Origin: an uncultured Rhodospirillales bacterium
Lineage (GTDB): Bacteria > Pseudomonadota > Alphaproteobacteria > Rhodospirillales > Defluviicoccaceae
Direction of reading: 5' to 3'
Length of the DNA: 12,714 nt
Assembly: GCA_937127205.1 (NCBI GenBank)
Contig: CAKZLS010000367.1
Coordinates: 1 to 12,714 of the forward strand
Position numbers and translations under genes: made by a program. Shown one piece after another: positions 6,860 through 12,714 of the stretch (the first letter of the stretch is position 1; each line of letters opens with the position of its first letter). The notes under the pieces are model-generated. The model was not told the origin of the DNA and searched no databases. It saw only the letters and a program-made list of their open reading frames with translations.

Positions 6860-6894
6860 GAAAGCGCCTTTAGCCGGCGGCGAAAGGCGCTTTC
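6860..6894. terminator. Bidirectional terminator between the CBS-protein and PfkB-kinase genes
   Basis: GAAAGCGCCTTT (6860-6871) pairs perfectly with AAAGGCGCTTTC (6883-6894): a 12-bp stem with an 11-base loop. The A and T residues at the stem ends supply a short T tract on either strand. It lies 19 bases after the CBS stop and 6 bases after the kinase stop, the usual layout for convergent genes. Confidence 0.75.
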
Positions 6895-6900
6895 AAATCG

Positions 6901-7749
6901 TTACTGAAGGAGCCGTTCCACCGCCTCGGCGGGCAGAATAGAGGCTTCCCACTGGGTGGCCTCGGCACCCCAGGCAACGCCGTTTTCCAGGGCCTCTTGC
7001 ATGGTCTTGCCCATGACCAGGGCATGCACCAGACCGGCGGCGAAGCTATCCCCCGCACCCGTGGTGTCCACCGGTTTCACGTTCCGAGCGGGAACCTTGA
7101 TCGTCTCATCCTGTCCGTAGGCAATGACGCCCTTGGCGCCATGCGTCACAAGCACCCACTCCAGCAAATCGCCGGCGACACGGCGGCCCACTGCAAGCGG
7201 ATCATCGAGAACGTCGGCGTCGACGTCCGATGCCGAGGTTACCAGGATGTGGGCGGGGCGCACGCCTTCGGGCAAACACGGCGGCAGGTGCGCAATAATC
7301 AGGGACGACGCCGCTTTCTCGCGAAGCAACGGCGCCAAGTCCAGCCTCCGGCTGCGAACGTACACGCAGTCCGCGCCCAACCGCATCAGCCGGGCCGGCG
7401 GCTCGTCCTGATGGGTGCGGGTTACATTGATGACCGTGCGTTCGCCCTCGCCGTCCACCAGAATGATCGACCGCGTCGACGGCTGGTCGATGCGCGCCAC
7501 TTGGGACATATCGACGCCGGTGGCGTCCAGTTCCGCGAGCAATTCCTCACCGAGATCGTCAAGGCCGATGGAACCCACGACCACGACGTCATGACCGGCG
7601 TGCGCGAGCGGGACAGCCGTACAGGAGGCCCCGCCACCCAGGCGCGGGCCATTCCACACGCCTTGCAGGTGGGTTCCTTCGCGAAACCCTCCATGCAAGC
7701 GGACTACATCGTCTCTGGCAACAGAGCCGATAACGACAATTCGCGCCAT
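6901..7749 (-). CDS. PfkB/ribokinase-family sugar or nucleoside kinase
   Basis: A 282-residue cytoplasmic kinase that phosphorylates a hydroxymethyl group of a sugar or nucleoside using ATP. The N-terminus MARIVVIGSVARDDVVRL is the family's first strand. LGGGASCTAVPLAHAG (38-52) corresponds to the substrate-binding glycine pair of PfkB signature 1. DTTGAGDSFAAGL at 228-240 is PfkB signature 2, with the anion hole GAGD and catalytic base D234. The frame is open to 7842, but the ATG at 7749 has GGGGGAGAAG upstream at good spacing and the longer version adds an unrelated basic leader. It stands alone, divergent from the MFS gene. The substrate is unclear: the family includes ribokinase, fructokinase, adenosine and KDG kinases, and no sugar-uptake or catabolic gene sits next to it. 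Confidence 0.88.
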   Translation of the reverse strand: MARIVVIGSVARDDVVRLHGGFREGTHLQGVWNGPRLGGGASCTAVPLAHAGHDVVVVGSIGLDDLGEELLAELDATGVDMSQVARIDQPSTRSIILVDGEGERTVINVTRTHQDEPPARLMRLGADCVYVRSRRLDLAPLLREKAASSLIIAHLPPCLPEGVRPAHILVTSASDVDADVLDDPLAVGRRVAGDLLEWVLVTHGAKGVIAYGQDETIKVPARNVKPVDTTGAGDSFAAGLVHALVMGKTMQEALENGVAWGAEATQWEASILPAEAVERLLQ

Positions 7750-7887
7750 TGGCGCTTCTCCCCCTTTCCACGGCTTGCCAGAACCTACATTGTGCAGACG
7801 CAAAAACCAAGGAAATCGGAGAATCGGTATCTTGAAAGCCAAGCGCGCGCTGACCCAGAAAATGGGTTCCGTTCATGTCCCGACATC

Positions 7888-7935
7888 CATCTCTCGCCGG
7901 CGACCCGCCGGCATCTCTCGCGGGCGACCCGCCGG
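7888..7935. repeat. Tandem 24-base repeat, two copies, with palindromic cores
   Basis: Units 7888-7911 and 7912-7935 each begin CATCTCTCG and end GACCCGCCGG, and differ at one base. Within unit 1, CCGGCG and CGCCGG form an inverted repeat around ACC. Two smaller palindromes lie just to the left: ACCCA/TGGGT at 7853-7867 and ATGTCCCGACAT at 7875-7886. The repeats fill the 214-base divergent gap between the kinase and the MFS gene. They may be a REP-like dispersed element, or affect expression of the two genes. Confidence 0.75.
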
Positions 7936-7963
7936 TATTGCCCCACCGCCACAGCCGGTGTGA

Positions 7964-9139
7964 ATGCTGGTGCGCGCTCCTACCGGTGACAGCCTGAGGT
8001 TGGCGTTCTTTTTCGCCGCCTACTTCGTCGTCGTCGGCATCCAATTGCCGTTTTGGCCGGTGTGGCTTGCCAACAAAGGGCTCGGCCCGAAAGAGATTGG
8101 CCTGCTTTTGGCCATCAGCATCGCCGCCAAGGTGATCGCCAACCCGGTAGCGGCGCATCTGGCCGACCGCAGCGGCGAACGGCGGCGCCCGATGCTGATC
8201 CTGGCGGTGGCCGCGATGGCGTCTTTCGCGCTGTTCGGAGGGGTCGACGGCTTCTGGGCCATTCTGATGGTCAGCGTGCTGTTCTTCATGGCCTGGCCGC
8301 CGATCATGCCGCTGGGCGAGAGCCTGACCATGATCACCGTCCATCGCGAAAACCTCGATTACGGACGCATTCGCCTGTGGGGGTCGCTCAGCTTCATCGC
8401 CGCGGCAGTAATCTCCGGCCGCGTCCTGGTGGACGAGCCGGCGGATATCATCTTCTGGATGGTGCTCTCGGCCACTGCGTTTGCCGTGATCGCCTGCGCG
8501 CTGCTGCCCGATTCCCGGCCGGAGAGAATCACGTCGACCCAGGCTCCGATCCTCCTGATTCTCCGGAATCGCCAATTCCTCTTGTTCTTGTTGGCCGCCG
8601 CGTTGATCCAGGGAAGCCACGCGGTCTATTACGCCTTTGGGACGCTGCACTGGCAGGCCGTCGGGTACTCCGACGACCTGATCGGGGCCCTATGGGCCGA
8701 GGGCGTGGTCGCCGAAATCGTGCTGTTCGCGCTCGGAAGCCGTCTGATTCGCCGCCTCGGGCCGGAACGCCTGATTGCGCTCGGCGGGCTTGCCGCTGCG
8801 ATCCGGTGGACCGTCACCGGCGCCACCGACGCCTTGCCCGCGCTGATCTGCGTTCAGGCGCTCCATGCCTTCAGCTTCGGCGCCACTCACCTCGGCGCCA
8901 TCCATTTCGTGGCCCGGGTCGTCTCACCGGCGATGTCGGCGACGGCACAGAGCCTCTATTCGGCGGCGGTCATGGGGCTGGGCCTCGCCATCATGCTGCT
9001 GCTCTCCGGCGAACTGTATGAACGGTTCGGCGGTGGCGCTTTTCAGGCCATGGCCTTTCTTGGGCTCCTTGGAGGATGGATGGCCTTGGTGCTCCGGCAG
9101 ACCGCCGATCATCCCCCTTCTCCAAAAGTAAGGGAGTGA
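7964..9139 (+). CDS. MFS transporter, HcaT/3-phenylpropionate-permease-like (MFS_1_like)
   Basis: A 391-residue major facilitator with about 12 hydrophobic segments, close to HcaT of E. coli in length and motifs. The N-terminal segment AAYFVVVGIQLPFWPVWLANKGL is typical. DYGRIRLWGSLSFI (about 132-145) is the hallmark of this subgroup, and QGSHAVYYAFGTLHW (216-230) with GALWAEGVVAEIVLF (241-255) marks the second half. The family includes candidate importers of aromatic acids and nucleosides; the substrate here is unknown. The ATG at 7964 follows only a weak GGTG ribosome binding site; a GTG at 7970 is an alternative. It is on the same strand as the dihaem lipoprotein and P450 genes but separated by 231 bases, so it may be a separate transcript. 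A link to those genes is inference from adjacency. Confidence 0.85.
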   Translation: MLVRAPTGDSLRLAFFFAAYFVVVGIQLPFWPVWLANKGLGPKEIGLLLAISIAAKVIANPVAAHLADRSGERRRPMLILAVAAMASFALFGGVDGFWAILMVSVLFFMAWPPIMPLGESLTMITVHRENLDYGRIRLWGSLSFIAAAVISGRVLVDEPADIIFWMVLSATAFAVIACALLPDSRPERITSTQAPILLILRNRQFLLFLLAAALIQGSHAVYYAFGTLHWQAVGYSDDLIGALWAEGVVAEIVLFALGSRLIRRLGPERLIALGGLAAAIRWTVTGATDALPALICVQALHAFSFGATHLGAIHFVARVVSPAMSATAQSLYSAAVMGLGLAIMLLLSGELYERFGGGAFQAMAFLGLLGGWMALVLRQTADHPPSPKVRE

Positions 9140-9310
9140 ACCTACGCTACGCCAACTTCGCGTATTTGCTACCGTGATCTTGCGACGCGTTCATGATAAA
9201 CTCTCAATCGAAGCACGCTGGGGGGCGGTGACCACGAGGTTAGGGACGAGTCATCGACGAGACACGCGTCCACGACCAAACTTTTCTGCTGATCTCCGCC
9301 AGACGAAACA

Positions 9311-9363
9311 GCCTTGAAAAAGGCGAGCTGACGGGCCTTTGCGGCTGCGACAGCCATTGGGAG
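9311..9363 (+). promoter_or_regulatory. Structured leader with competing hairpins before the dihaem lipoprotein gene
   Basis: GCCTT (9311-9315) can pair with AAGGC (9320-9324) around a GAAA tetraloop. The same AAAGGC (9319-9324) can instead pair with GCCTTT (9335-9340). A third hairpin GGCTG-CGA-CAGCC (9343-9355) follows, ending 3 bases before the ribosome binding site GGGAG (9359-9363), which is 7 bases from the ATG. This layout would suit regulated translation, but I do not recognise a known riboswitch. Confidence 0.35.
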
Positions 9364-9370
9364 ATGAGGC

Positions 9371-11110
9371 ATGGGACATTCGACATCATTCGCGTTCGGT
9401 GACCGCCAACGGGGAACCGGCGGCATATTCTGGTTGGCAGTGGCGATGCTCGCCGGCATCGCCGTGCTGACGGGATGCAACGCCAAACATGAGGATCCCA
9501 AACCGGAACCGGTGAAACCGCCGGAAGTCACTTACCTGGATCAGGGTTGGTCCAACGATCTCCGGACCCGCTACTACTTCGACCCGCAGGGCTCCCGTTT
9601 GATACCGTACGACTGGTTCGTGGCCTTGGAGCAGCCGGACAACGACCGGCTGTTCATCGACGTTGCCCATGTGGAAGATCTCGGTTATCTGCCGGCCGCG
9701 GCCGGACCGCTGAACCCCGACGGTCTGCCGGTGGGCTTCGTCAAGGATCCGGCGGAAAACCCCGAAACCGGTCACTGGATGGGCCTCACCTGCGCCGCGT
9801 GCCACACCAACGACATGATGCTGGCGGGCAAGCGGGTCCGCATCGACGGCGGCCCGCCGATGTCCGATTTCGAAACCTTCATGCACCAACTCGAAGCAGC
9901 AGTCACGGCGACCGCGGCGGATGACGCCAAGTTCGACCGATTTGCCGCCCGCGTGGCACCGAAAGACGGCGCCGAAGCCCTGCGTGACCGGCTGCGCGAT
10001 TACCAAGAAACTCTCAACGCGCTGGTGGAGCGCAACCGCACGCCGCATCCCTACGGCGCCGGACGGCTGGACGCCTTCGGCTATATCCTCAACGCGGTCG
10101 CCGGGGCCGCGCTCGACGAACCGCGCAATCTCCGGACGCCGGACGCGCCGGTGAGCTATCCATTCCTGTGGCTCACGCCGAAACTGGAGTGGGTGCAATG
10201 GAACGGCTCCGCCGCCAACCCCATTGGACGCAACGCCGGCGAAGTGCTGGGCACCTTCGGCACCCTGGAGCTGGTCACCACGCCGGATAAGATGTTCAGT
10301 TCCAGCGTCCTCGTCGACAACCTCGCCGAAATGGAGGCGTGGCTCAATGACTTGCAACCACCGGCCTGGCCGGAGCCGATGCTTGGCGCCCTTGACCCGG
10401 TGAAGGTGACGGCTGGCAGCGCGCTTTACCAACGCGACTGCATGGGATGCCATAACCTGCCGCCTTATCGCATGACCGCCGCCAAGGACAACATTGCCGG
10501 AAAGCAATTCATCAAGGTGACAATGATCCCCTACAAGAAGGTTGGCACAGATCCCAAGATGATCGAAAATTTCGGCCCCCGGACCGCGTTCACCGGACCG
10601 CTCGCCAATGTCCTGTTTGGCGGCAACGCGCAGGTACCGGCCGGCACATACCTAGGAAACGTCGTGGCCGCAACGGTTGCGCGCGACTTCAGGGTCCGCC
10701 AAATTCCCGAGGACAAACAGCTCGCCTACAGCGGGTATCGCTACGCGCCGGACGGCAGCCCGGATACGCCGAAGAATATCCTCGCCTACAAGGCCGGACC
10801 GCTGGCCGGCGTGTGGGCGACCGCGCCTTACCTGCACAATGGTTCGGTTCCGACCCTCGCGGACATGCTTAAGCCGCCCGCGGAGCGGCCGGCGGTGTTC
10901 TACGTGGGCAACCGGACCTTCGATCCCGTTCATGTGGGATACAAGAACAGCGAAGCCGAGCTGAGCGAAACCGAGCGCGCACGGGCATTCCGCTACGACA
11001 CCTCGATCCCCGGCAATTCCAACGCCGGCCACAACTATCCCAATCCGGACCGGGTCGTGTACACCGACAACGAGCGGCTCGCACTCATCGAATTCCTGAA
11101 ATCATTGTAA
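9371..11110 (+). CDS. RoxA-like dihaem cytochrome c peroxidase/oxygenase-family lipoprotein
   Basis: A 579-residue exported lipoprotein with two c-type haem sites. The N-terminus has a hydrophobic segment (about 19-34) and lipobox LTGC, with the lipidated cysteine at 36 followed by a charged, proline-rich linker. Haem motifs are CAACH at 141-145 (in MGLTCAACHTN) and CMGCH at 357-361. The spacing between them, about 216 residues, resembles RoxA, the dihaem rubber oxygenase of the CcpA/MauG superfamily. Also shared in style are the WVQWNGSAANPIGRN block between the haems and the C-terminal YLHNGSVPTL motif, which may carry a distal haem ligand (H489). Known members are H2O2-reducing peroxidases or dioxygenases cleaving polyisoprene or lipids. 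A lipid-anchored periplasmic or surface oxidoreductase is likely; whether peroxidase or oxygenase cannot be decided here. The P450 gene follows after 20 bases, probably in one operon. Confidence 0.85.
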   Translation: MGHSTSFAFGDRQRGTGGIFWLAVAMLAGIAVLTGCNAKHEDPKPEPVKPPEVTYLDQGWSNDLRTRYYFDPQGSRLIPYDWFVALEQPDNDRLFIDVAHVEDLGYLPAAAGPLNPDGLPVGFVKDPAENPETGHWMGLTCAACHTNDMMLAGKRVRIDGGPPMSDFETFMHQLEAAVTATAADDAKFDRFAARVAPKDGAEALRDRLRDYQETLNALVERNRTPHPYGAGRLDAFGYILNAVAGAALDEPRNLRTPDAPVSYPFLWLTPKLEWVQWNGSAANPIGRNAGEVLGTFGTLELVTTPDKMFSSSVLVDNLAEMEAWLNDLQPPAWPEPMLGALDPVKVTAGSALYQRDCMGCHNLPPYRMTAAKDNIAGKQFIKVTMIPYKKVGTDPKMIENFGPRTAFTGPLANVLFGGNAQVPAGTYLGNVVAATVARDFRVRQIPEDKQLAYSGYRYAPDGSPDTPKNILAYKAGPLAGVWATAPYLHNGSVPTLADMLKPPAERPAVFYVGNRTFDPVHVGYKNSEAELSETERARAFRYDTSIPGNSNAGHNYPNPDRVVYTDNERLALIEFLKSL

Positions 11111-11130
11111 GGGGCGGGAGGATCGACATC

Positions 11131-12378
11131 ATGAACTACGTTTCGGAATTCGACCGCGCGCCAGAGGCGGAGAGGTTCCATCTTTTCCGCCGCTGGATGA
11201 ACGAGGATCCGGTCGGCGTTTTCGCCGCGTTCAGGGACGAGCGGCCGATTGTCTCCACGCCCGTCGCCACGCTGGTGTTCCGCTATCGCGACGTGGTGGA
11301 AGCGCTCAGCAATCCGACCATTCTCACGGTCAAGCTCTACGAGCCGAAGATGGGCAACTTCATGCTCTGCAAGGACGAGACCATCACCAACACCCGCGAC
11401 AAGGGGATTATGCAGGCCATGCTGAGCCGCGATGATCTGCCCGAGGTTCGCGCGCTGGTGGGCACGCTGGCCGACGCCGCCCTCGACGGCGCCGATGGCG
11501 AGATCGAAGTGGTCCACCAATTGGGCCGCAAGGTGCCGGTGCAGTTGGTGGAGCAGTACTTCGGGTTCGCGGATCTGGAGCACGAAACCATGATGCGCTG
11601 GTCCTACAACAACCAGCTCGACGCCTTCAACAACCACCCGTTCAACTTCCAGCCGAACCCGGACGAGATCCACGCCAAGGCCCAGCAATCGCTGGAGGAG
11701 ATGAAAAACCACCTGGCCCAGTTCCTACCCAGGAAAGCCCAGAGCTTGCAGGAGAACCCCGCCCAGGACGACGTGGTGGCAAGACTGCTCAAGACCCGGT
11801 TCCCGGCCGAACTGGGCTTCGATGGCGAGCGGCTGGTGACCTGCATCGGCGGCCTGTTGATCGGCGCCGTCGAAACCACCCAGCAGGCGGTGGCCCAGAT
11901 CATCGACGGCCTGCTCAAGCGCCCGGTGCACCTCGAAAAGGCCCGCGCCGCCGCGCTCGCCGACGACGACGCGTTGTTCGACCGATACGTTTGGGAGACG
12001 CTCAGGTTCGACCCCATCGTCAAGTTCATGTTCCGCTACGCGGTCCAGGACTACACCCTCGCCAAAGGCACCGATCGCGCCCACACCGTCCCGGCGGGTG
12101 GCATCGTGCTGCCGATCACCATGTCGGCCCTGTTCGATCCGGACGAGGTGCCGTTGCCCACCGAGTTCAACGTGCAGCGCCAGCCGGCCATCGATTTCCA
12201 CTTCGGCTTCGGCCACCACGCCTGTCTCGGCCGCTACGTGGGCGGCGTGATGATCCCGGAAATCGTCAAACGCGTCCTCCGCCGCGACAACCTCCGCGCC
12301 CTCGGCCCCATCGACTTCAAGGGCACTCCGTTCCCGGAAGATTACCGGCTGGCCTATGGCGGAGCGTGTTCGGGGTAA
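11131..12378 (+). CDS. Cytochrome P450
   Basis: A soluble bacterial P450 of 415 residues, the usual length. The haem-binding loop FGFGHHACLG (358-367) carries the axial C365. The I-helix oxygen-activation motif is GAVETT (245-250), with acid-alcohol pair E248/T249, and the K-helix ExxR is ETLR (E289, R292). So it should activate O2. The C-helix region (TNTRDKGIMQAMLSR, about 86-100) lacks the common H-x-x-x-R haem-propionate pattern, which suggests a diverged subfamily. A ribosome binding site GGGAGG lies 9 bases before the ATG, and only 20 bases separate it from the dihaem lipoprotein gene, so co-transcription is likely. No ferredoxin or reductase gene is seen in the window; electrons must come from a partner elsewhere, or the enzyme uses peroxide. 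The substrate is unknown. Confidence 0.93.
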   Translation: MNYVSEFDRAPEAERFHLFRRWMNEDPVGVFAAFRDERPIVSTPVATLVFRYRDVVEALSNPTILTVKLYEPKMGNFMLCKDETITNTRDKGIMQAMLSRDDLPEVRALVGTLADAALDGADGEIEVVHQLGRKVPVQLVEQYFGFADLEHETMMRWSYNNQLDAFNNHPFNFQPNPDEIHAKAQQSLEEMKNHLAQFLPRKAQSLQENPAQDDVVARLLKTRFPAELGFDGERLVTCIGGLLIGAVETTQQAVAQIIDGLLKRPVHLEKARAAALADDDALFDRYVWETLRFDPIVKFMFRYAVQDYTLAKGTDRAHTVPAGGIVLPITMSALFDPDEVPLPTEFNVQRQPAIDFHFGFGHHACLGRYVGGVMIPEIVKRVLRRDNLRALGPIDFKGTPFPEDYRLAYGGACSG

Positions 12379-12473
12379 AGTCAGGTTGCGGCTACTGCCG
12401 ATGGTCCCGTCACAAAGTTGAAAACATTGCCCTACCGACCTCTTCTTGTTTAATTAGGTTGCGGCCTTTGCAG

Positions 12474-12579
12474 GGTGCCGGACACGGCGTTTGGGCACCT
12501 GAGGTTCGGGTCCGTGGGGGTGGCGGTGCGGCGTTGGAGCTTTGAAAGCAGCTGCAGTCTGTGTCAGGTGCCGGAAACG
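12474..12579 (+). repeat. Direct repeat pair in the gap after the P450 gene
   Basis: GGTGCCGGACACG (12474-12486) and GGTGCCGGAAACG (12567-12579) are 13-base direct repeats differing at one base, 93 bases apart start to start. They lie in the 248-base non-coding gap between the P450 and the LuxR-like gene. They could be regulator sites or remnants of a repeat element. I see no other gene in this gap. Confidence 0.4.
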
Positions 12580-12589
12580 AGCTTCTGTA

Positions 12590-12620
12590 GTGAGATCTCG
12601 TGCGGCGCATCTCTCACGAG
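12590..12620. promoter_or_regulatory. Inverted repeat upstream of the LuxR-like gene
   Basis: CTCGTG (12597-12602) and CACGAG (12615-12620) form a perfect dyad with a 12-base spacer, 12 bases before the ATG at 12633. An overlapping alternative pairs GAGAT (12592-12596) with ATCTC (12609-12613). It could be an operator, possibly autoregulatory, or an mRNA hairpin near the start. It is not a canonical lux box. Confidence 0.3.
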
Positions 12621-12632
12621 CGGCCGGTGACG

Positions 12633-12714
12633 ATGCAGTTCTCCGGGTTCATCGAAGCGTCCAACGACGCAAAGAGCGCCGACCACGTCTTCGACTTGCT
12701 GTGCAAGGAAACCG
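12633..12714 (+). CDS. Possible LuxR-family regulator, N-terminal start only (partial)
   Basis: Only 27 residues lie in the window, beginning MQFSGFIEASNDAKSAD and continuing HVFDLLCKE. This resembles the first helix of autoinducer-binding domains of LuxR-type quorum-sensing regulators in Alphaproteobacteria, which open with an FIEAS-x(4)-S-x-D-x-VFDLL pattern. A GTG two codons earlier (12627) is an alternative start; no strong ribosome binding site is visible for either. The gene runs off the right edge, so neither the ligand pocket nor the helix-turn-helix domain can be seen. If right, it could control the neighbouring P450 cluster, though the gap of 248 bases and shared orientation leave that open. 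Confidence 0.5.
   Translation, partial: MQFSGFIEASNDAKSADHVFDLLCKET

Noticed and set aside
7775..7963. Plus-strand frame of 62 codons ending directly before the MFS start
   Set aside because: Basic, low-complexity product running through the tandem repeat, with no ribosome binding site. The exact junction with the MFS ATG looks coincidental.
7589..8650. Minus-strand frame of 353 codons across the kinase, the repeat and the MFS gene
   Set aside because: It spans two well-supported genes in antisense and has low-complexity, charged composition typical of GC-rich shadows.
9169..9531. Minus-strand frame of 120 codons over the gap before the dihaem gene
   Set aside because: Mostly overlaps the antisense of the lipoprotein signal region, has no domain, and its serine/arginine-rich tail looks like translated non-coding DNA.
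9386..10507. Minus-strand frame of 373 codons opposite the dihaem lipoprotein gene
   Set aside because: Antisense to a gene with two haem motifs and a lipobox; no recognisable domain of its own.
1..12714. CRISPR arrays, tRNA or rRNA genes, transposases, phage genes
   Set aside because: Looked for by eye; no regularly spaced repeats beyond the two-copy 24-mer, no tRNA-like cloverleaf and no transposase or integrase motif were seen.

Overview
The window reads as chromosomal DNA of a GC-rich alphaproteobacterium, probably Rhodospirillales-like. The basis is the conserved block hdaA – AI-2E-family membrane protein – DUF2066 protein diverging from purM–purN, with ndk beside it, plus a truncated start of a LuxR-like protein at the right edge. 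This is judged from gene content and protein motifs; no database search was run.

Left part (1-4950) is housekeeping. On the minus strand a tight operon runs DUF2066 exported protein -> AI-2E/PerM-like permease -> HdaA, the DnaA-inactivating AAA+ protein, which is cut by the window edge. Divergent from it are purM and purN, overlapping by 13 bases, for two steps of purine synthesis. purN converges on ndk across a shared hairpin. The purM reading frame has no ATG, GTG or TTG where the protein must begin; an ATA codon sits behind a strong ribosome binding site.

Middle part (4951-7963): a 471-base gap upstream of ndk holds a good sigma70-type promoter for ndk. It also holds a perfect intrinsic terminator on the minus strand, a perfect CRP-type palindrome and a 5' hairpin. 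Together these look like a short CRP-activated small RNA of about 77 nt that has no gene assigned. Next come a BtuF-like metal/cobalamin receptor without a signal peptide, a CBS-pair protein, and a convergent PfkB-family sugar/nucleoside kinase sharing a 12-bp-stem terminator. A 24-base tandem repeat with palindromic cores lies between the kinase and the next gene.

Right part (7964-12714) looks accessory: an HcaT-like MFS transporter, a lipoprotein with two c-type haem sites resembling RoxA-type dihaem oxygenases/peroxidases, and 20 bases later a cytochrome P450. A partial LuxR-type regulator start lies at the edge, with an inverted repeat just upstream. My inference is that the dihaem lipoprotein and P450 are co-transcribed and act on one hydrophobic substrate, outside and inside the membrane, with the MFS protein a possible importer and the LuxR protein a possible regulator. 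The substrate cannot be read from the sequence.
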